A stretch of DNA of 64,000 nt. Source: Siderastrea radians. Lineage: Eukaryota > Cnidaria > Anthozoa > Scleractinia > Rhizangiidae. Positions 1 through 11,570 of the stretch are shown piece after piece (position 1 is the stretch's first letter; each line of letters opens with the position of its first letter). Where the stretch lies: contig OZ024892.1 in NCBI GenBank assembly GCA_964017195.1, positions 7,593,366 to 7,657,365 on the forward strand, in the 5' to 3' direction. The notes under the pieces were generated by a model. It had not been told where the DNA came from, ran no database searches, and was given only the letters and a program-made list of their open reading frames with translations. Made by a program: the position numbers and the translations under genes.

Positions 1-989
1 TTTACCCCCTAAGAAATCAAAGATCAAAAGTGCCGACACGTGCACCCCTTCAGAAATTGCCTAAATTCTCTTTTCCCCTCAGAAAAAAGCCAATTTTTTT
101 CCAGACCCCGTTGGAAATATTTAAAAGATCAAAGGCGCCGACGCAGCGAGCCCCTCAGAAATGACGATCAAGGGCCCCTCAGAAAATCTCTTCCATCGGG
201 GGTTGTGGATATTAAATGGAAATTATGGCCCATTGCCGCCGCCTGGTAGTGCATCTGTCTTCAGAGCAGGAGGTCAGCCAGAGTAGGAGATCAAAGCAGA
301 AGGTCTGCAACAAATTGCACACACGGCTACACAAAGGTTGTGTTTACAATGGGACTTGCTTACACAATGCGGGGGGATGCTCCTCAGAGTTTTTAGTGGT
401 GTTTGCCGCTTGTTTCTCCTCCCATGAGGGGGGGCCTGGGGAGGGGGATGCTCAGGTATATCAGTGATGGGGAGGTACAAAAGCCTTTTTTGGGGGTTTG
501 AATCTTCTGTTGGACTTTTTATGAGTAGAAAGATTTTGCCAGGATTCTTTTTGGGCCTGATAAAAAACATGCATACCTCAGGGTTCTCAATTTTATGTCA
601 ACCAATTGCACCAGGTTTATTTCTACATGTAAACTCGATTATTTTTTTAAGTGGGTAAAAAACTTTTCAAGGTCATGTTCTGAGCCGTTGGACATGTTCT
701 GGGTCCAGTTTGTGCTTATTGGAACTTTTTTTGGGTATAAAAATGTGGCCTCACTCACATCTCTCTGACACTAATACATCTCAATCCCCCCCCCCCCCCC
801 CCCGCAGTTCTCTAAACTCTGATGGTATTTCAGATCAAAATATGTAATTGAACAATACCCATTTCCAGACCTGGTCCGTAAAATCCGTACCCATTCAGTC
901 TTTTAGACCATGGTTAAAATCTGTACTATTTTCAGACCAAAATGGCTGAAAAATCATTCCCAACTTGCTCTGCTTTTGATATTAAACAG
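1..989. other. Upstream non-coding stretch with degenerate repeats
   Basis: I see no convincing exon here. Positions about 15-190 hold two or three degenerate copies of a motif pairing 'agatcaaa.gcgccgac' with 'cccctcagaaat', which looks like an eroded dispersed repeat. A run of 18 C lies at 786-803. The missing 5' exons of the RMDN gene should be upstream of position 990, either in this stretch unrecognised or outside the window. The open frame reading into the first recognised exon from an ATG at 910 crosses a good splice acceptor at 988-989, so that ATG is probably intronic. Confidence 0.5.
786..803 (+). repeat. poly-C homopolymer (18 C)
   Basis: Eighteen consecutive C residues precede 'gcag'. 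Such runs are prone to length error in assembly, so the exact count is uncertain. Confidence 0.9.
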
Positions 990-1887
990 TGCTTCAGAGA
1001 CTGACCCACTCAAAGCAGTCATTGATAAGGTGGAAGGACTTCACTCCAGTAATAATGCTGATGACAGATATAAAATACATGGAATCCTAGAGGAGTGTTT
1101 ACCGAAGGTAAACAACCGCTTTTTTGTTGCCCTTGAGATACTATCTGTAGGACTTCACACTTCATCCCCAAATGAATAAAGTTATGAGTAAATTAAGTTT
1201 CATGCATAGTCAACACTTACATATAATAACATTAGCTGCACTGTCTCTCTAAAGAGTGATACACTTGGTGATCTTCACAGACATTATTACAGTATTTGCA
1301 TCATGGATTTAGAACTTGCTGTGACAAGGAACTGGTGAAGTATTTATAGGGAAAGAATGTGCAGTATTGAAGAATACAATGTTTGGCAAATTAACTGTAG
1401 GCACAAAGAGGTTTCTTCAGTAGCCAAATGAGCAGGAACAGAGACTAACAATGACTAGCAACAGAGGTTCCTGGACCACCCTGCCCTCACCCCCTCCAAT
1501 CATTTGTGTTGAAAGCACAGATTATTGGCTGGCATATTGCTATTGAGAAAATTTCCAATTGAAATAATTTATTTAGATGATTTTAATGATGAAAAATTTC
1601 TCTTACTTGGGCATTTTTTCATCTAGTAGGCTATGTATTTAAACATCAGATGTTGTAGTTAGTTTTGTCATGATTAATTACTATGTTAAGTTAGCCTGTA
1701 CATTGTAGTTACAACTGTCTTGTAAATAAAACTCTTCAAACCTGCAGCATCCACACAGTTGTGAACTGACCTGGAGATATGCAAGGTCTTGTTATGACAT
1801 AGCTACATTAAAAGAAAAAAGTGGAGATGAAGAAGGCAAAAAGGGTCTGTTATATGAAGGTACAAAATTGACAATTCTTGCATTTCT

Positions 1888-1924
<37 letters not shown>

Positions 1925-4900
1925 CATTTAATTTTAATTACTAATGATATTTTGGATGTTTTTATACTGATACCTAGCTGTCACAAAGGCTGAGAAAGCA
2001 ATTGAATTGGACAAAAATAATGCAATTGCACATAAATGGTAGGTGATGATTTTGATCATTGGAGTGATATTTTAAACTTGAAATATCATTTGATGGTCTA
2101 GGGCATAATTATAAGTGTACATTCTGGCCTCAAAAAACTGGAGGCAAAAAAGAAAATGTTCAAAATTTGCTACTTTTGCCTGAAAGCTTGTTTTTCACAG
2201 AAGATTTACAAAGGTGCAGACAGCATTTACAAACCATTGTGGCTACATTAAAATTTTAAAACAAAATTCCTAAAAAAAAAAAACTTCTGAATCAATTGAC
2301 TGAAGCAAATGCAGGCCAACATATAAATAAACAGGGACGATGCTAAGGGTTGGGTATAGGAATAAAAGCAATCTAAAGATCTAACTTGGGCATAAGTTGT
2401 GTTGTTTAGTTGCAACATTAAATGTAATCGTGTATTCATCAGTATTTCTGTCATGTTTCTCATCAATAATTTTTATTTGGCTCCACAGGTATGCAATAAT
2501 TCTTGGAAGTACAACAAATTATGAAAGCTTACAAAATAAAATATTGCTTGGATTCAAATACAAGGTACAGCTCCAATTCCCTCCTTCTGTGCTTTCCTCC
2601 TTTCCTACCTACCTAAGTATCCTACCCCCCTTTTTTCTTGCTTCCATTGTTCTGCCCCCAGCCCTCCCTCCCTTCCTCTCTTTCTCTTCTCCCCTTCCTG
2701 CTTCTGCATTAATTCCCCCCTTCCTTTCTCTCCCTCCCTGTTTCCCATCTTTCCACCCTCCTTTCCCCTTCCCTCTTCTCCCCTTCTTTCTTCCCTCACT
2801 CCCTCCCTTTTCCTTCCCTTTTCTCTCCCATTTTCCCTCCCTTCCTACCTCCTTCTCTTCTTCCCTCCTAGTCTCCCCAGTCCCCCTTCTGCCCTCCCTT
2901 TCTTTTCCTCCCTCCCTCCCTCTCCCTTATCCTTCCCACCCTCCCTCCCTTCCATCCTCCCTTCTGTCCTCCTTCCCTTTATCTCTCCCTCCCTCCCTCC
3001 CTCCCTCCTTTCCATTCTCACCACTCCTTCCCTCCCCTATTTCCCTTCTCTTCTCTCCCCTTTCTCCTTTCCTCCTTCTCTCCCTCCTTTGTACTTTCCC
3101 TCCCTCACTTTCTTTCCTCCCCCCCCTTCCCCCTGTCTTCCTTTTGAAATGAAATCTTGCAAACCCTCACACCTCTCCGAATGCATGAGAAGGTAGCCAC
3201 ATTTGTTTTGTTGTGTTGAGACTTATACGTCGCTTCCTCTCTAGTGAACTCGACCAACTCTTAAGCCAGTGTCCCGGCCATTTTTGAATTGAGTGATGGC
3301 GCAAGCCAAATTTCGAAAATTATAGTTTAAATAATCAGACGTCCCGTTTGAATTTTGACTTAAAACTTTGCACAGTAAGTAATATGTAGTTATATTTTCA
3401 AAATATGGAAAGAACAAAAAATTCATATTTTTGATCATAGTAGCACTTTAAGACTTGCTTGACTTGCGTAACAATTATAATTGTTGTTGATGTCATTCTA
3501 GGAGCATATTAAAAAGGCCATTGAACTTGATGGGACTGACCCCTCTTCTTATCATCTCTTAGGAAGATGGTGCTATGAGGTAAAAGTCATTATTATTTTA
3601 TATTGTTGTAACCCTAATCTTCACACAAGAAAGCCGTTTAAAATACTAAAAAAATGTGTCAAAAAGTTATGTTAAAAACTGAGTCTGGTGCATTTTGTTT
3701 TGGTTATTTTCCAGATTGCTGTGCTTTCCTGGTGGCAGAGAAAAGCTGCATCAGCATTTGTGGCTGAGCCTCCATCATCTACTGTGGATGAAGCACTTGA
3801 GAACTTCTTAAAGGTAGAACTAAAAAATTTACAGTGTTTGCAAGCTTCTCATGCCCATTGCATTTCATGCATACATGACGCTAATCTTGCCCCTAGATTT
3901 CTTTTGTTTAAACCAAAAGTGGGGGTGGTGTCTTATAGTGGGTCAGCAACGTGTTACAAAAATTTGAACGCCAGCTTTAAGTTGGGTGTCGTCTGCTGAG
4001 TTAAAGGAAACCATTTTTGAAAACCACAAAATAAAACACAGATGAAAATCCTATCACGCCACCTTTTGGTCGACCGAGAATGATCTGGGGATAAGGTTAA
4101 CATCACTTAGCCATTGCATTCTCGTCCCCAGAGCCGCCTGGCCCTCTTAGCTGCCGGCGCCTGGGCAGGAGGACCAGTTGGCTATGGGGTGACAGTTCAC
4201 CTCACGTTGTCTTTCCACAGGCTGAAGAAATCAAACCAGGATTTTGGCTTTCAAACACTTACTGGATAGGCAAGGTAATCAGCAATCTCGCAACTTATAC
4301 ATTAAACTGCTTGCAGTCTGTGCTTTCTCTTAAGGACCGTCGAGTATTTAATCCCAAGAAAGTGCGTACGCAAAAAGTGACAGTCAAACAAACGAGAAGG
4401 GACGTGTCCAGCGTGTCGTCAAGCGTTATTTCGACAGACAAACGAGAGAGAAACGGACTGTAAGCAGTCTACTTATATTTGGTTTGCTTGCACAGCCTGG
4501 GGTTCCCAAATTTTCAAGTTCTCTTAATTCCTCTTTTTTGCATCATGTTTTAAAAGTTGAGCCCTCTGTCTCAATCTGAATAAAAATGTTACTCTTGACA
4601 GTGTTACGAAAAAAATGGTGATGTAGCAAAAGCTATAGAGTGGCTGAGGAAAGCGATCTCACTTCCTGTATCCTCGGATGATGTGAGTAAATTATTTTTT
4701 CCCTCTATTGCTTGGTTTTGCTTTAGTTTTGTGAACCAAAGAACACTTTAGGGGGTGTAGCGATCCAGAAGAATACTAATTCCATAAACATTCCCACTCA
4801 TAGCCTTTAACCCTTTCACTCCCAAGAGTGCTTAAAATCAAAATTCAAGACAAGTCTCAAATTTCATTTTGTAAAAAATTTAAATATAAATAGTACCATG

Positions 4901-7900
4901 TGAAAGTACTGCTGACGAGACTTCATTTAAATGGTAACACTATAGGATTTCGTTCACAGACTTTGAAGCCAGTAGAATCACCTTAAAAAAGGGTTAAAGT
5001 CCATAATCTACCTGTGGTCACACGAAAACATATGACTTTTCTTATCTTTTTTTTTCTGGTTGTTGGAATAAACACCTTATTTCAAGCTAAAAGGTTAGGT
5101 TTTTTCGGGTGAGTTCGTTGTTGTTTTTTTCTTTACTTCAAGGGTTTTTTTCCGGGCTCTCCGTTTTTTTTTTCGGTGCAACTGCATGTACTCGAACGAA
5201 ACCGAAGCTGGGATTTCAATCGAACACTATCGAAATTAACAGAGGCACAAAGAGAAAATTTTAGCGAATTACTTCAAATATTATTTTCTACTTTCTTAGA
5301 TTGTTTCAGAGCTTTTTAAAGGCATATTTGTATCAGCTGTCATGTTGATCTGTTCGGAGGTGTTAGCTGGAAAATTACATGTAGGCCGCAGAAAATTTAG
5401 GACAGAATCCTAACCGCCGAATGTCCGAGCTGCTGATAGCTCTCCGAAAACTGAACCGAAAACAATAGGAATTAATCAATCCGTTTGCTACGAAAGTCTG
5501 AGGTGGTTTTTTCCAAAGAAATATAGTTTTCACTACAATTACATCCAAATATCTTAGGCGATTTAGGCCTTACTGAACAGATATTCCGCGAAACGATCAG
5601 TTGGGTGCCCCTGAGTTAATCGAACTTAATGCGCGGATTGAATTCGATTGAGTTCGACAATCGAGTGCAATCGAACTCACTATAAAAATTGATCGAATGG
5701 AGGTCAATCGAACCCATTCGAACAGATTGAGTTGGATTAAGTTCTGTCAGTTCGATTTTGTTTGATTAATTCAGTAATCGAACTAATTCACTAACTTCAA
5801 ATGATGTTATGTAGAAGTCGGTTTTGACTGAGCTATATATTCGCATTACTGTATATAGACAGTTTGGTTTTGTCAGTTATCAAATAAACAACCGAAGAAA
5901 GTCGAGTCTTTCAGCAGATGATCAATGCCGATTAGCCAATGAAATTTTCGTAGTCGCAATAAACCATAGTGATTGTCTGTTGATAACGGCCTGTGCAAGA
6001 TTGAAACTTGTAACTCCGCTCGGCCATAATTTGCGAGTTCCTGTGGTGGCTTGCAATGACTTGCGTCCGCCTCGATCGAGCTCAAATTTGCACGCCAGTG
6101 GACGTAAGTTTTTCACCATTTTGCCACCCAACGGAAGTCGGCGCACGTTGGCTTCTGTTGCTGTTATGTTTTGCTTAGTACGGGTGCCTGCGCATTAACT
6201 TGCGTCTACATGACTGAGTCAACTCTCTCCAAGTGGACACCACTGTAATGCGGACACCTCTCTAAGGGGGACATATATGGCAGGACATATATGGCCGAAT
6301 TTCACTGGTTTGTCTGTAACTAAATTCTCTCCGGCTGAGGCGGATACCTCGAGCTGGTCCCGAGGGTGTCCGCTTAAGAGTGAGTTGACTGTACTTGCGA
6401 GTCTGTTTGGCCACCCATCGCAAGTTTGTTTTGACTTACGTCTCTGTTTGGCCAGGGCTTTATAAGGCCGATTTATACGGTATGATTTTTGCTTACAACT
6501 GTTTGTATGCGACTTGCTCACGTCTACTCCATCAACCTCGTCCCCAGGGCCTCCTCCTCGTTAAAAAAGGCGGTCGGAGAAACCCCTGGCCAAAGTTGCC
6601 GAAATACTCCACGAGTCGTGGAGTATTTTGTCACGTGACACATGATTAAATGGCTTTTTCGGAGGTTGTTTCCAGCGTCTGGCGGCCCTGTTTGTTTTCT
6701 GCAATCAGGAACCGTTGTTCAAACAAAACGAAGACATTTCATCGTGTTTGCGGGACGAAATTCTAACGAACTTTTGGAGCCATTTTGGCAGCCTTGGCAA
6801 GGGTTTCTCCGACCGCCATTTTGAACGAGGAGAAGGCCCTGGGGACGAGGTTGGCTGCTCCATGGGCCGGAATTCTATTAGACACAGGGGTTCTACTCTG
6901 TTGAACACACTCGCTAAAGCGGCCTTCACACGTCAAACTAATTTTGGCAAACTCGTCTTGGCAAACTCAAATTGGTGTGTGTGAACGACACAACAGCGTG
7001 TTGGCAAACTGTTGGCGTTAAATAGAACTTGTCTCTATTCTCGCCAACTTTTCGCCAACAGTTTGCCAACATGTTGTTATGTCGTTCACACACACCAATT
7101 TGAATTTGCCAATACACGTTGGCCAACATTCGTTTGACGTGTGAAGGCCGCTTAAGTCATATCAAGTTATTCATAAATTAGAGCACTTTAAAGAAAACCT
7201 AAAGAAAGACACCAAGCTATTGGAAAAAATCAATTTCTACGAAGAGTCTCGTATGCTCTCCAACAAGAACATTGACTTTTATTATTTTTAAGAGCTGATA
7301 CAATTTGCGTAACTTATAAAACTTGTTATTTATTTATTCATCCAGCTACTTATTCATTTTCATATGCTTTTTATAAGTTATACGGCTAGACATACTTTTC
7401 AATCGCAACAACGACCTTAGCTTCCATCGCTCTCGATTCTACTGTTTTACTTTTTTTTAGATAATTTGCTTAGGTATTTTATGTGCTTTAATCCTATATG
7501 GTTAATCCGGCGGGGTGTAGGGATGGCGCAGTGGTGAGAGCGCGCGCCTCCCACCAATATGGCCCGGGTTCGACTCCCGGTCCCGGTGTCATATGTGGGT
7601 TGAGTTTGTTGTTGGTTCTCGTCCTTGCTCCGAGAGGTGTTTCTCCGGATACTCCGGTTTTCCCCTCTCCTCATAAACCAACACTTCCAAATTCCAATTA
7701 GATCTGGAGCGCACGAACACGTCTTAACGAGCTTCCGAGCTCCTAAGTGTTTCGTGGGTAAACAAATTACATTTTTTTACAATGTGTTGTAATCGCAGGT
7801 CCACATCAGCCTTTGGCTGCCTTTTTTTAACCTGCGCAACAAATAAAGTATGTCTATGGCTATGTCTATGCCTGCAACACGAATCGTGTTGTCTAAATCA

Positions 7901-8085
7901 GGCGTACGACATCTTCACGGCAGTTGCACACAACAAGAAAAATGCCGTAGGATTTATTTAGGATTTATCGATGTGGCAACCAACTTGTGGAAAACTGACA
8001 TGGTTGTATCTTGTTATTTCCCAATCTGAAATGCCAGGACAAAGAATCATACGACCAAGCACAACAGCTACTAAGAACCTTATAA
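990..8085 (+). CDS. RMDN: Regulator of microtubule dynamics (RMDN/FAM82) family protein, 3' part, nine coding exons
   Basis: Exons read from sequence, all with AG/GT borders and consistent phase: 990-1107, 1748-1859, 1978-2038, 2489-2564, 3502-3579, 3715-3813, 4221-4274, 4602-4682, 8038-8085 (stop TAA at 8083-8085). They give about 241 residues of a helical TPR-like protein. Recognisable family landmarks in order are [77 protein letters not shown] and AIEWLRKAI. Mammalian RMDN proteins associate with microtubules, and RMDN3 (PTPIP51) also tethers ER to mitochondria. 'HLLGRWCYE' and 'AEEIKPGF' seem closer to RMDN2/3 than RMDN1, but I cannot assign the paralogue. About 70 N-terminal residues, where a membrane anchor would sit, are missing. 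The final exon ([15 protein letters not shown], stop) is separated by a 3.35-kb intron filled with small transposable elements; it was chosen because phase, acceptor (atgccag) and residue pattern all fit. Confidence 0.9.
1888..1923 (+). repeat. (TTG)12 microsatellite
   Basis: Twelve TTG units in the second recognised intron of the RMDN gene. Confidence 0.95.
2571..3145 (+). repeat. ~570-bp polypyrimidine (CCCT/CCTT) tract
   Basis: The plus strand is almost entirely C and T in CCCT, CCTT and CTTTC units, with a few scattered purines. It lies in the RMDN intron 2565-3501. The long open frame through it is a composition artefact (Pro/Ser/Leu/Phe only). Long homopurine-homopyrimidine tracts with mirror symmetry can form intramolecular triplex (H-DNA); that is inference here. 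Confidence 0.9.
4300..4470. mobile_element. Small inverted-repeat element (MITE-like) in RMDN intron
   Basis: The left end reads aaactgcttgcagtc, and the right end reads, in reverse complement, agactgcttacagtc; both continue into similar CTTTCTCT-type sequence. ACTTATA occurs just left (4293-4299) and directly right (4471-4477), a possible imperfect target duplication. There is no coding capacity, so this is a non-autonomous DNA element by inference. Confidence 0.6.
5170..5800 (+). repeat. TCGAA/TTCGA-rich degenerate repeat region
   Basis: 'tcgaac', 'aatcgaa' and 'ttcgatt' recur many times between about 5190-5240 and especially 5590-5790, without a strict period. It lies in the last RMDN intron. 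No coding potential is seen. Confidence 0.55.
6215..6392. mobile_element. Short TIR element with GTCAACTC ends
   Basis: The left end 'agtcaactctctccaag' followed by 'tggacacc' is mirrored on the right by 'ggtgtccgcttaagagtg' followed by 'agttgact'. About 178 bp, no ORF, in the last RMDN intron. The ends resemble the widespread TA-targeted (Tc1/mariner-type) MITE design, but no clear target duplication survives. Confidence 0.55.
6533..6854. mobile_element. ~320-bp MITE with ~75-bp terminal inverted repeats
   Basis: The left end starts caacctcgtccccagggcc and the right end finishes with its complement (ccctggggacgaggttg); pairing continues about 75 bp with few mismatches. The flanks 'tactccat' (left) and 'tgctccat' (right) look like an 8-bp target duplication with one change, which would fit an hAT-type element. 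It is non-coding and lies in the last RMDN intron. Confidence 0.7.
6916..7154. mobile_element. ~240-bp foldback element
   Basis: The arms begin aagcggccttcacacgtcaa and end with the complement; the central part carries repeated 'ttggcaaac' and 'gttggcg' motifs in both orientations. Nearly the whole length pairs with itself. Immediately downstream of the preceding MITE in the same intron. Confidence 0.75.
7512..7790 (+). mobile_element. tRNA-derived SINE
   Basis: A tRNA-like head carries a pol III A-box-like tggcgcagtgg (7523-7533) and a B box gggttcgactccc (7566-7578), followed by a non-tRNA body with 'gtgggttgagtttgttgttgg'. It lies inside the last RMDN intron. The tRNA cloverleaf is not intact, so it is not a functional tRNA gene. 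Confidence 0.75.
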
Positions 8086-8336
8086 CAAAGACTCTCATTG
8101 GCTGTGAAGAAATGCATCCATGACAGGTGTGTCACGTGGTCTTGTTAGCAATGATCCATATTTGGTCATGGACTTTAACACCACGACAGATGGCGTTATT
8201 CACTCACGTTTTCTAACGTTAAGTAAATTTTGTCCTTGCGAAAAAAAAAACATTCTCAATTAATTTAATAACGAAAAAAATTCAATTAATTTAATAACGG
8301 TCTGTACATTTCCACATGTTGATCGTGGAGGTAGTC

Positions 8337-8342
8337 ATTAAA
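8337..8342 (+). terminator. Candidate RMDN poly(A) signal (ATTAAA)
   Basis: ATTAAA about 250 nt after the RMDN stop codon, followed by T/G-rich sequence. It is a weak signal and other ATTAAA/AATAAA sites occur further downstream, for example near 8425 and 9206. Confidence 0.3.
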
Positions 8343-9170
8343 TAATTGTTATTTTAAAAGAATGCTCATGTTTTAAACTAAAGTTTCAGTTTTAGTTATA
8401 TATGTGTTTTTCTTCTTTAAGATAAATTAAAGAGAACTATTTTTATTTTGATGTAGCACCCTTAAAAGAAGCCAACGTTTTGGTTGTAGTTGACTTATTC
8501 ATTTTATTTTTTGCTACAAACAACGTTTTGCCTTGCAGTATTTTTTTAACAGTACAAAGATATTTTTCGCTTATGTTTATTGTTTAAAGGTTTGTCTTTC
8601 ATTTTTTAAGCCCCAGTTTGTATTGACCATACGAATGAAATTGATGTTATTTATACTAAGAGGAAATTCGAGTTCTTTGAAATCGATGGCCTGCATCATC
8701 ATTTATAATATTTGTCTTTAAAAGACACCATTTATGTATGCATGTATACTGCAAGCTGATAACGAACTCTGTTTTTGTTTCTTCTTCCCTTGCATGTGAA
8801 CTGAACAATTTGTTTTGCAGTACTTTGAAAGCATTAGTAAGGAGTGTTGTTATCACATTCCTCTGTTATTTTATTTCTTTGTTATCTGAGATATTTTCAT
8901 GATATCTTTTAAACTATGGGTCTTAGTACTAAAGTGACTAAGGCGTCCAACTTGCAACCTGAAGCTTTGCTAGTTTTAATTGCTAAAAAACATGAATTGC
9001 TTACAGACCACCAATGGGACAATAGAAACTGAAATAGATTTTCACTGGGAAAAAGAACGACAATCAGTTGTTACCGATTTTATCTAAAAAACGAAGAAAA
9101 GAACACGCTTATTAACACAACGCTACTCTTCTAATTTAAATGCCCTCTAAAAATTGGATACCCTAGTTGA
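8343..9170. other. AT-rich intergenic stretch, no gene seen
   Basis: Only short open frames with low-complexity Phe/Ile/Leu composition. No repeat structure stands out. Confidence 0.5.
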
Positions 9171-9239
9171 ACTGTTAAAAAAGTTGCCCATTTAGTGCTA
9201 TAAATAAAACATAATTTCTTTCTGCCTGGCTTTGTTTGT

Positions 9240-10010
9240 AGTAAACGCCTTCGGCCTTTGTTACAGAAAATACTAAAACTTTGCGCACCACAATGCCACC
9301 ACTCTTTACCGAGCTGAATAAAATTGCTACTCGCATGGACGAGGTAACAACCTCAGACACAACTCTCAGGTCTCACTTAGTGCGACGGAAAGAGGCCCTT
9401 CAACCAACTAAACAAGACGGTGTCGTCTACAAGATTCCATGTGAGTGCGGTAAAGTATACATCAGGGAAACAGGGAGAGCGATGCAAGAAAGGATAAAAG
9501 AACATGACAGAGATATACGGCCTGCTCGTACGCAAACCTCCGCAGTTTCAGAACACGCTAACAGAACTGGGCATCTTCCTATTTGGAAAGAAGTTATTGA
9601 TCGTGACCGTCACTGGTATACACGTAGGGTCAAAGAGGCTATCCATGTAAGACTTCATCCTAATAACATCAATAGAGATAGTGGAATCGAAATTCCTGAA
9701 GCTTGGATACCTACGAAAACAAAACACAACAGCCCATCAACCACAAAGCGGACCTGTGAGGGAACAACATCTAATAGTCGGAATAATAATGAGGATCGAA
9801 ATGCACCAATAACTGCGAACCAACGTGCTACGAATAGCGACACGTAAACAATCGACCTCATCGCCTGATGAAGATCAGCAGTGTTGCAGTCAGCGTCGCG
9901 ATCAACAACTCAAAGCGATTCCATCGTGAGACAAACGAATAAACGTTCATCTTTCCTATCTTACACCACGATGAACGATAAACACATCTTTAATGACAAC
10001 TTTGCAGGTA
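9240..10010 (+). mobile_element. 5'-truncated Penelope-like retroelement (3' end)
   Basis: Contains the C-terminal GIY-YIG endonuclease reading frame followed by a 3' region with 'cctgatgaagatcagcagtg' and 'gcgtcgcgatcaac', which is typical of the 3' part of Penelope-like elements. No reverse transcriptase domain is found upstream, so the copy is dead by 5' truncation. Boundaries are approximate. Confidence 0.75.
9281..9847 (+). pseudogene. Penelope-like element GIY-YIG endonuclease domain, truncated
   Basis: The 188-residue frame opens upstream of this ATG, so the start is only the first in-frame methionine, not a real gene start. GVVY at residues 47-50 and VYIRETGR at 59-66 form the GIY-YIG signature, followed by R71 in QERIKEH, a His at 92, the conserved Glu at 119 and Asn near 130. 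CECG (54-57) supplies the paired cysteines usual in this clade. The Gly of YIG is replaced by Arg (residue 62), which probably weakens the fold. Family function is nicking target DNA for retrotransposition; this copy lacks the reverse transcriptase part. Confidence 0.8.
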
Positions 10011-10046
10011 CTACTGTCCCAATGGGAAAAAAATTGAATTATTGAG

Positions 10047-10194
10047 AATAGCCCAATTTTGATATATTAAAATTCAGTCTTAAACAATAGGCGTCATTTC
10101 GAGGCCTAGGCCTCGTTGCCGAAGCCGAGGCCGAAGCCTCGTTGTGAGGTCTATTGTTTTAAGATGAATTTTAATATATCGAAATTGGGCTATT
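10047..10194. mobile_element. 148-bp foldback element
   Basis: The left arm begins aatagcccaattttgatata and the right arm ends with its near-exact complement; arms of about 60 bp enclose a GC-rich centre made of alternating 'gaggcc' and 'gaagcc' units that also pair with each other. No ORF. Confidence 0.8.
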
Positions 10195-11081
10195 CGGAAA
10201 ATGTCCTCCGAGACGTTTCAAATTGAAGATTGCATGCATAATTTTTTCGGGTTCGCTTTTAATTTCCCCTTTCTCCTTTTTGGCCACACAGGAATAACAT
10301 TTTGTGTTTCTATTGCTACCCTAGTCAGCTCATTTCCGAAGTGAATCTATGGCCGTAAAACGGCTGGTTAAGATAAACACCGTCTAAAGTAAACTTTAAA
10401 GACTTTATTTCAATTTTACCGCGTGTTTACACTATAGTTAAAACTACTACCGACCTATGATATTTACAACTATAATTTCGTTCAAACAAAATGAAATCCG
10501 TGCACTATAAATTGTCTATTAAACATGTTTTATCAGCGACTTTTGTACCCCATACAATTTTACTTGCTTCCTTTTTAAAAATAATTTTCGCTACATGATG
10601 AATCTTTTAAATATTTCATGACTGAACAGCTGAAAACGACGAAAACAAATTGGTATTACAGCATTTAAATCGCAATGTCGTCGTTTTTTTTTTTACTGCA
10701 ACTTATGTGCCCCGTTTTTCAACACTGGTACGTTGAATAAGATCCATATCCATTCACATGACGATTGTCATTTTGTTTTCCTCAAATTAGACGTACTGTT
10801 ATTTCATCCTCCACGTAAAGCACTACCTCTTGAGATTCTCTAGTTTCATTGGTTTCTTATAACTGTCTCCATTGTTATTTACGGCTAGTAGCAATGTTGT
10901 GACCTGTTATCTATTATTTCGTGAACCAGTGGTGTGCCTTCTTTAAAGAGGTAGTGGACGACTGTCCAACTGATATGTTCCGTATTTACCTCTTTCATTG
11001 TATAACCGATACGCTCCACACCCCGTGTCTTAGCAACCCGGTGGCCGTCCATACGAATACATACAAAATCTGCATTACATC
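10195..11081. other. Intergenic stretch / likely 3' UTR of the 11-kb gene
   Basis: No exon recognised. A minus-strand AATAAA (plus-strand tttatt near 10402) lies about 680 nt downstream of the stop of the 11082-11546 gene and is one possible cleavage signal. Otherwise plain AT-rich sequence. Confidence 0.4.
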
Positions 11082-11546
11082 TCAATGCAGAAGAAATTTA
11101 GGTATCTCTAACTTTTCGATTTCCAGTTTCTCGCCGCCATCAGTTTCTGCCTTTTGTTTTGAATTGTCCTCTCCTCCACCCTTCGAAGCGTTCAGTTTAC
11201 TTTCCGATTTACGTTTCTCCCTCTCTTTTTGCTTCAAGTGTTGCTTTTTGGTTTCCGACACTGACTTCCGCCTCCAGTCTGAGTTGCGTTTCGTTTGTGG
11301 CTCCATAATCTGATGAAGTAACCTTCTTTTTCGAACCTCTAACTCCCACAGTGACTTACTAAGTCGGTTTCTCTCAGTACATAGCTTTGTGCAGTAAGCC
11401 ATTCTAATCTCCTCCAAATTTCGATCGAGTACCAAACTAAATTCCCGTTGACGCTCGTAAAATCCTCGGACTTGCTCGAGCTGTTTAACCGGATTGCTAC
11501 TTAAAATTGCGGGAAGAAAGCTATCCTCTTCAGAAATCGCATACAT
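11082..11546 (-). CDS. Unrecognised basic coiled-coil protein with an RRKS site
   Basis: 154 residues, family not recognised. Residues about 21-80 (KQLEQVRGFYERQREFSLVL onward) look like a long amphipathic helix or coiled coil; 82-120 is strongly basic (RRKSVSE at 92-98, then KQKEREKRK); the tail is Gly/Glu/Lys-rich. The frame stays open upstream of this ATG to a splice acceptor (ctctag) at 11569-11570, giving a preceding SRRAEDD, so an upstream coding exon on the minus strand is possible and the true start may be further away. Codon usage and amphipathic pattern argue for a real gene. The RRKS motif is a basophilic-kinase consensus shared with the other novel genes of this window. Confidence 0.6.
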   Translation of the reverse strand: MYAISEEDSFLPAILSSNPVKQLEQVRGFYERQREFSLVLDRNLEEIRMAYCTKLCTERNRLSKSLWELEVRKRRLLHQIMEPQTKRNSDWRRKSVSETKKQHLKQKEREKRKSESKLNASKGGGEDNSKQKAETDGGEKLEIEKLEIPKFLLH

Positions 11547-11570
11547 ATCGTCTTCAGCTCTTCGACTTCT

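Noticed and set aside
910..989. ATG upstream of the first recognised RMDN exon as gene start
   Set aside because: A pyrimidine-rich acceptor ends at 989 and the exon phase needs an upstream exon; the extra residues do not resemble the family N-terminus.
2397..3152. 251-residue plus-strand frame
   Set aside because: It runs through the polypyrimidine tract; only Pro, Ser, Leu and Phe occur, and it overlaps an RMDN exon in an intron-rich gene.
5824..6198. 124-residue frame in the last RMDN intron
   Set aside because: Intronic, adjacent to repeats, no motif; open on both strands.
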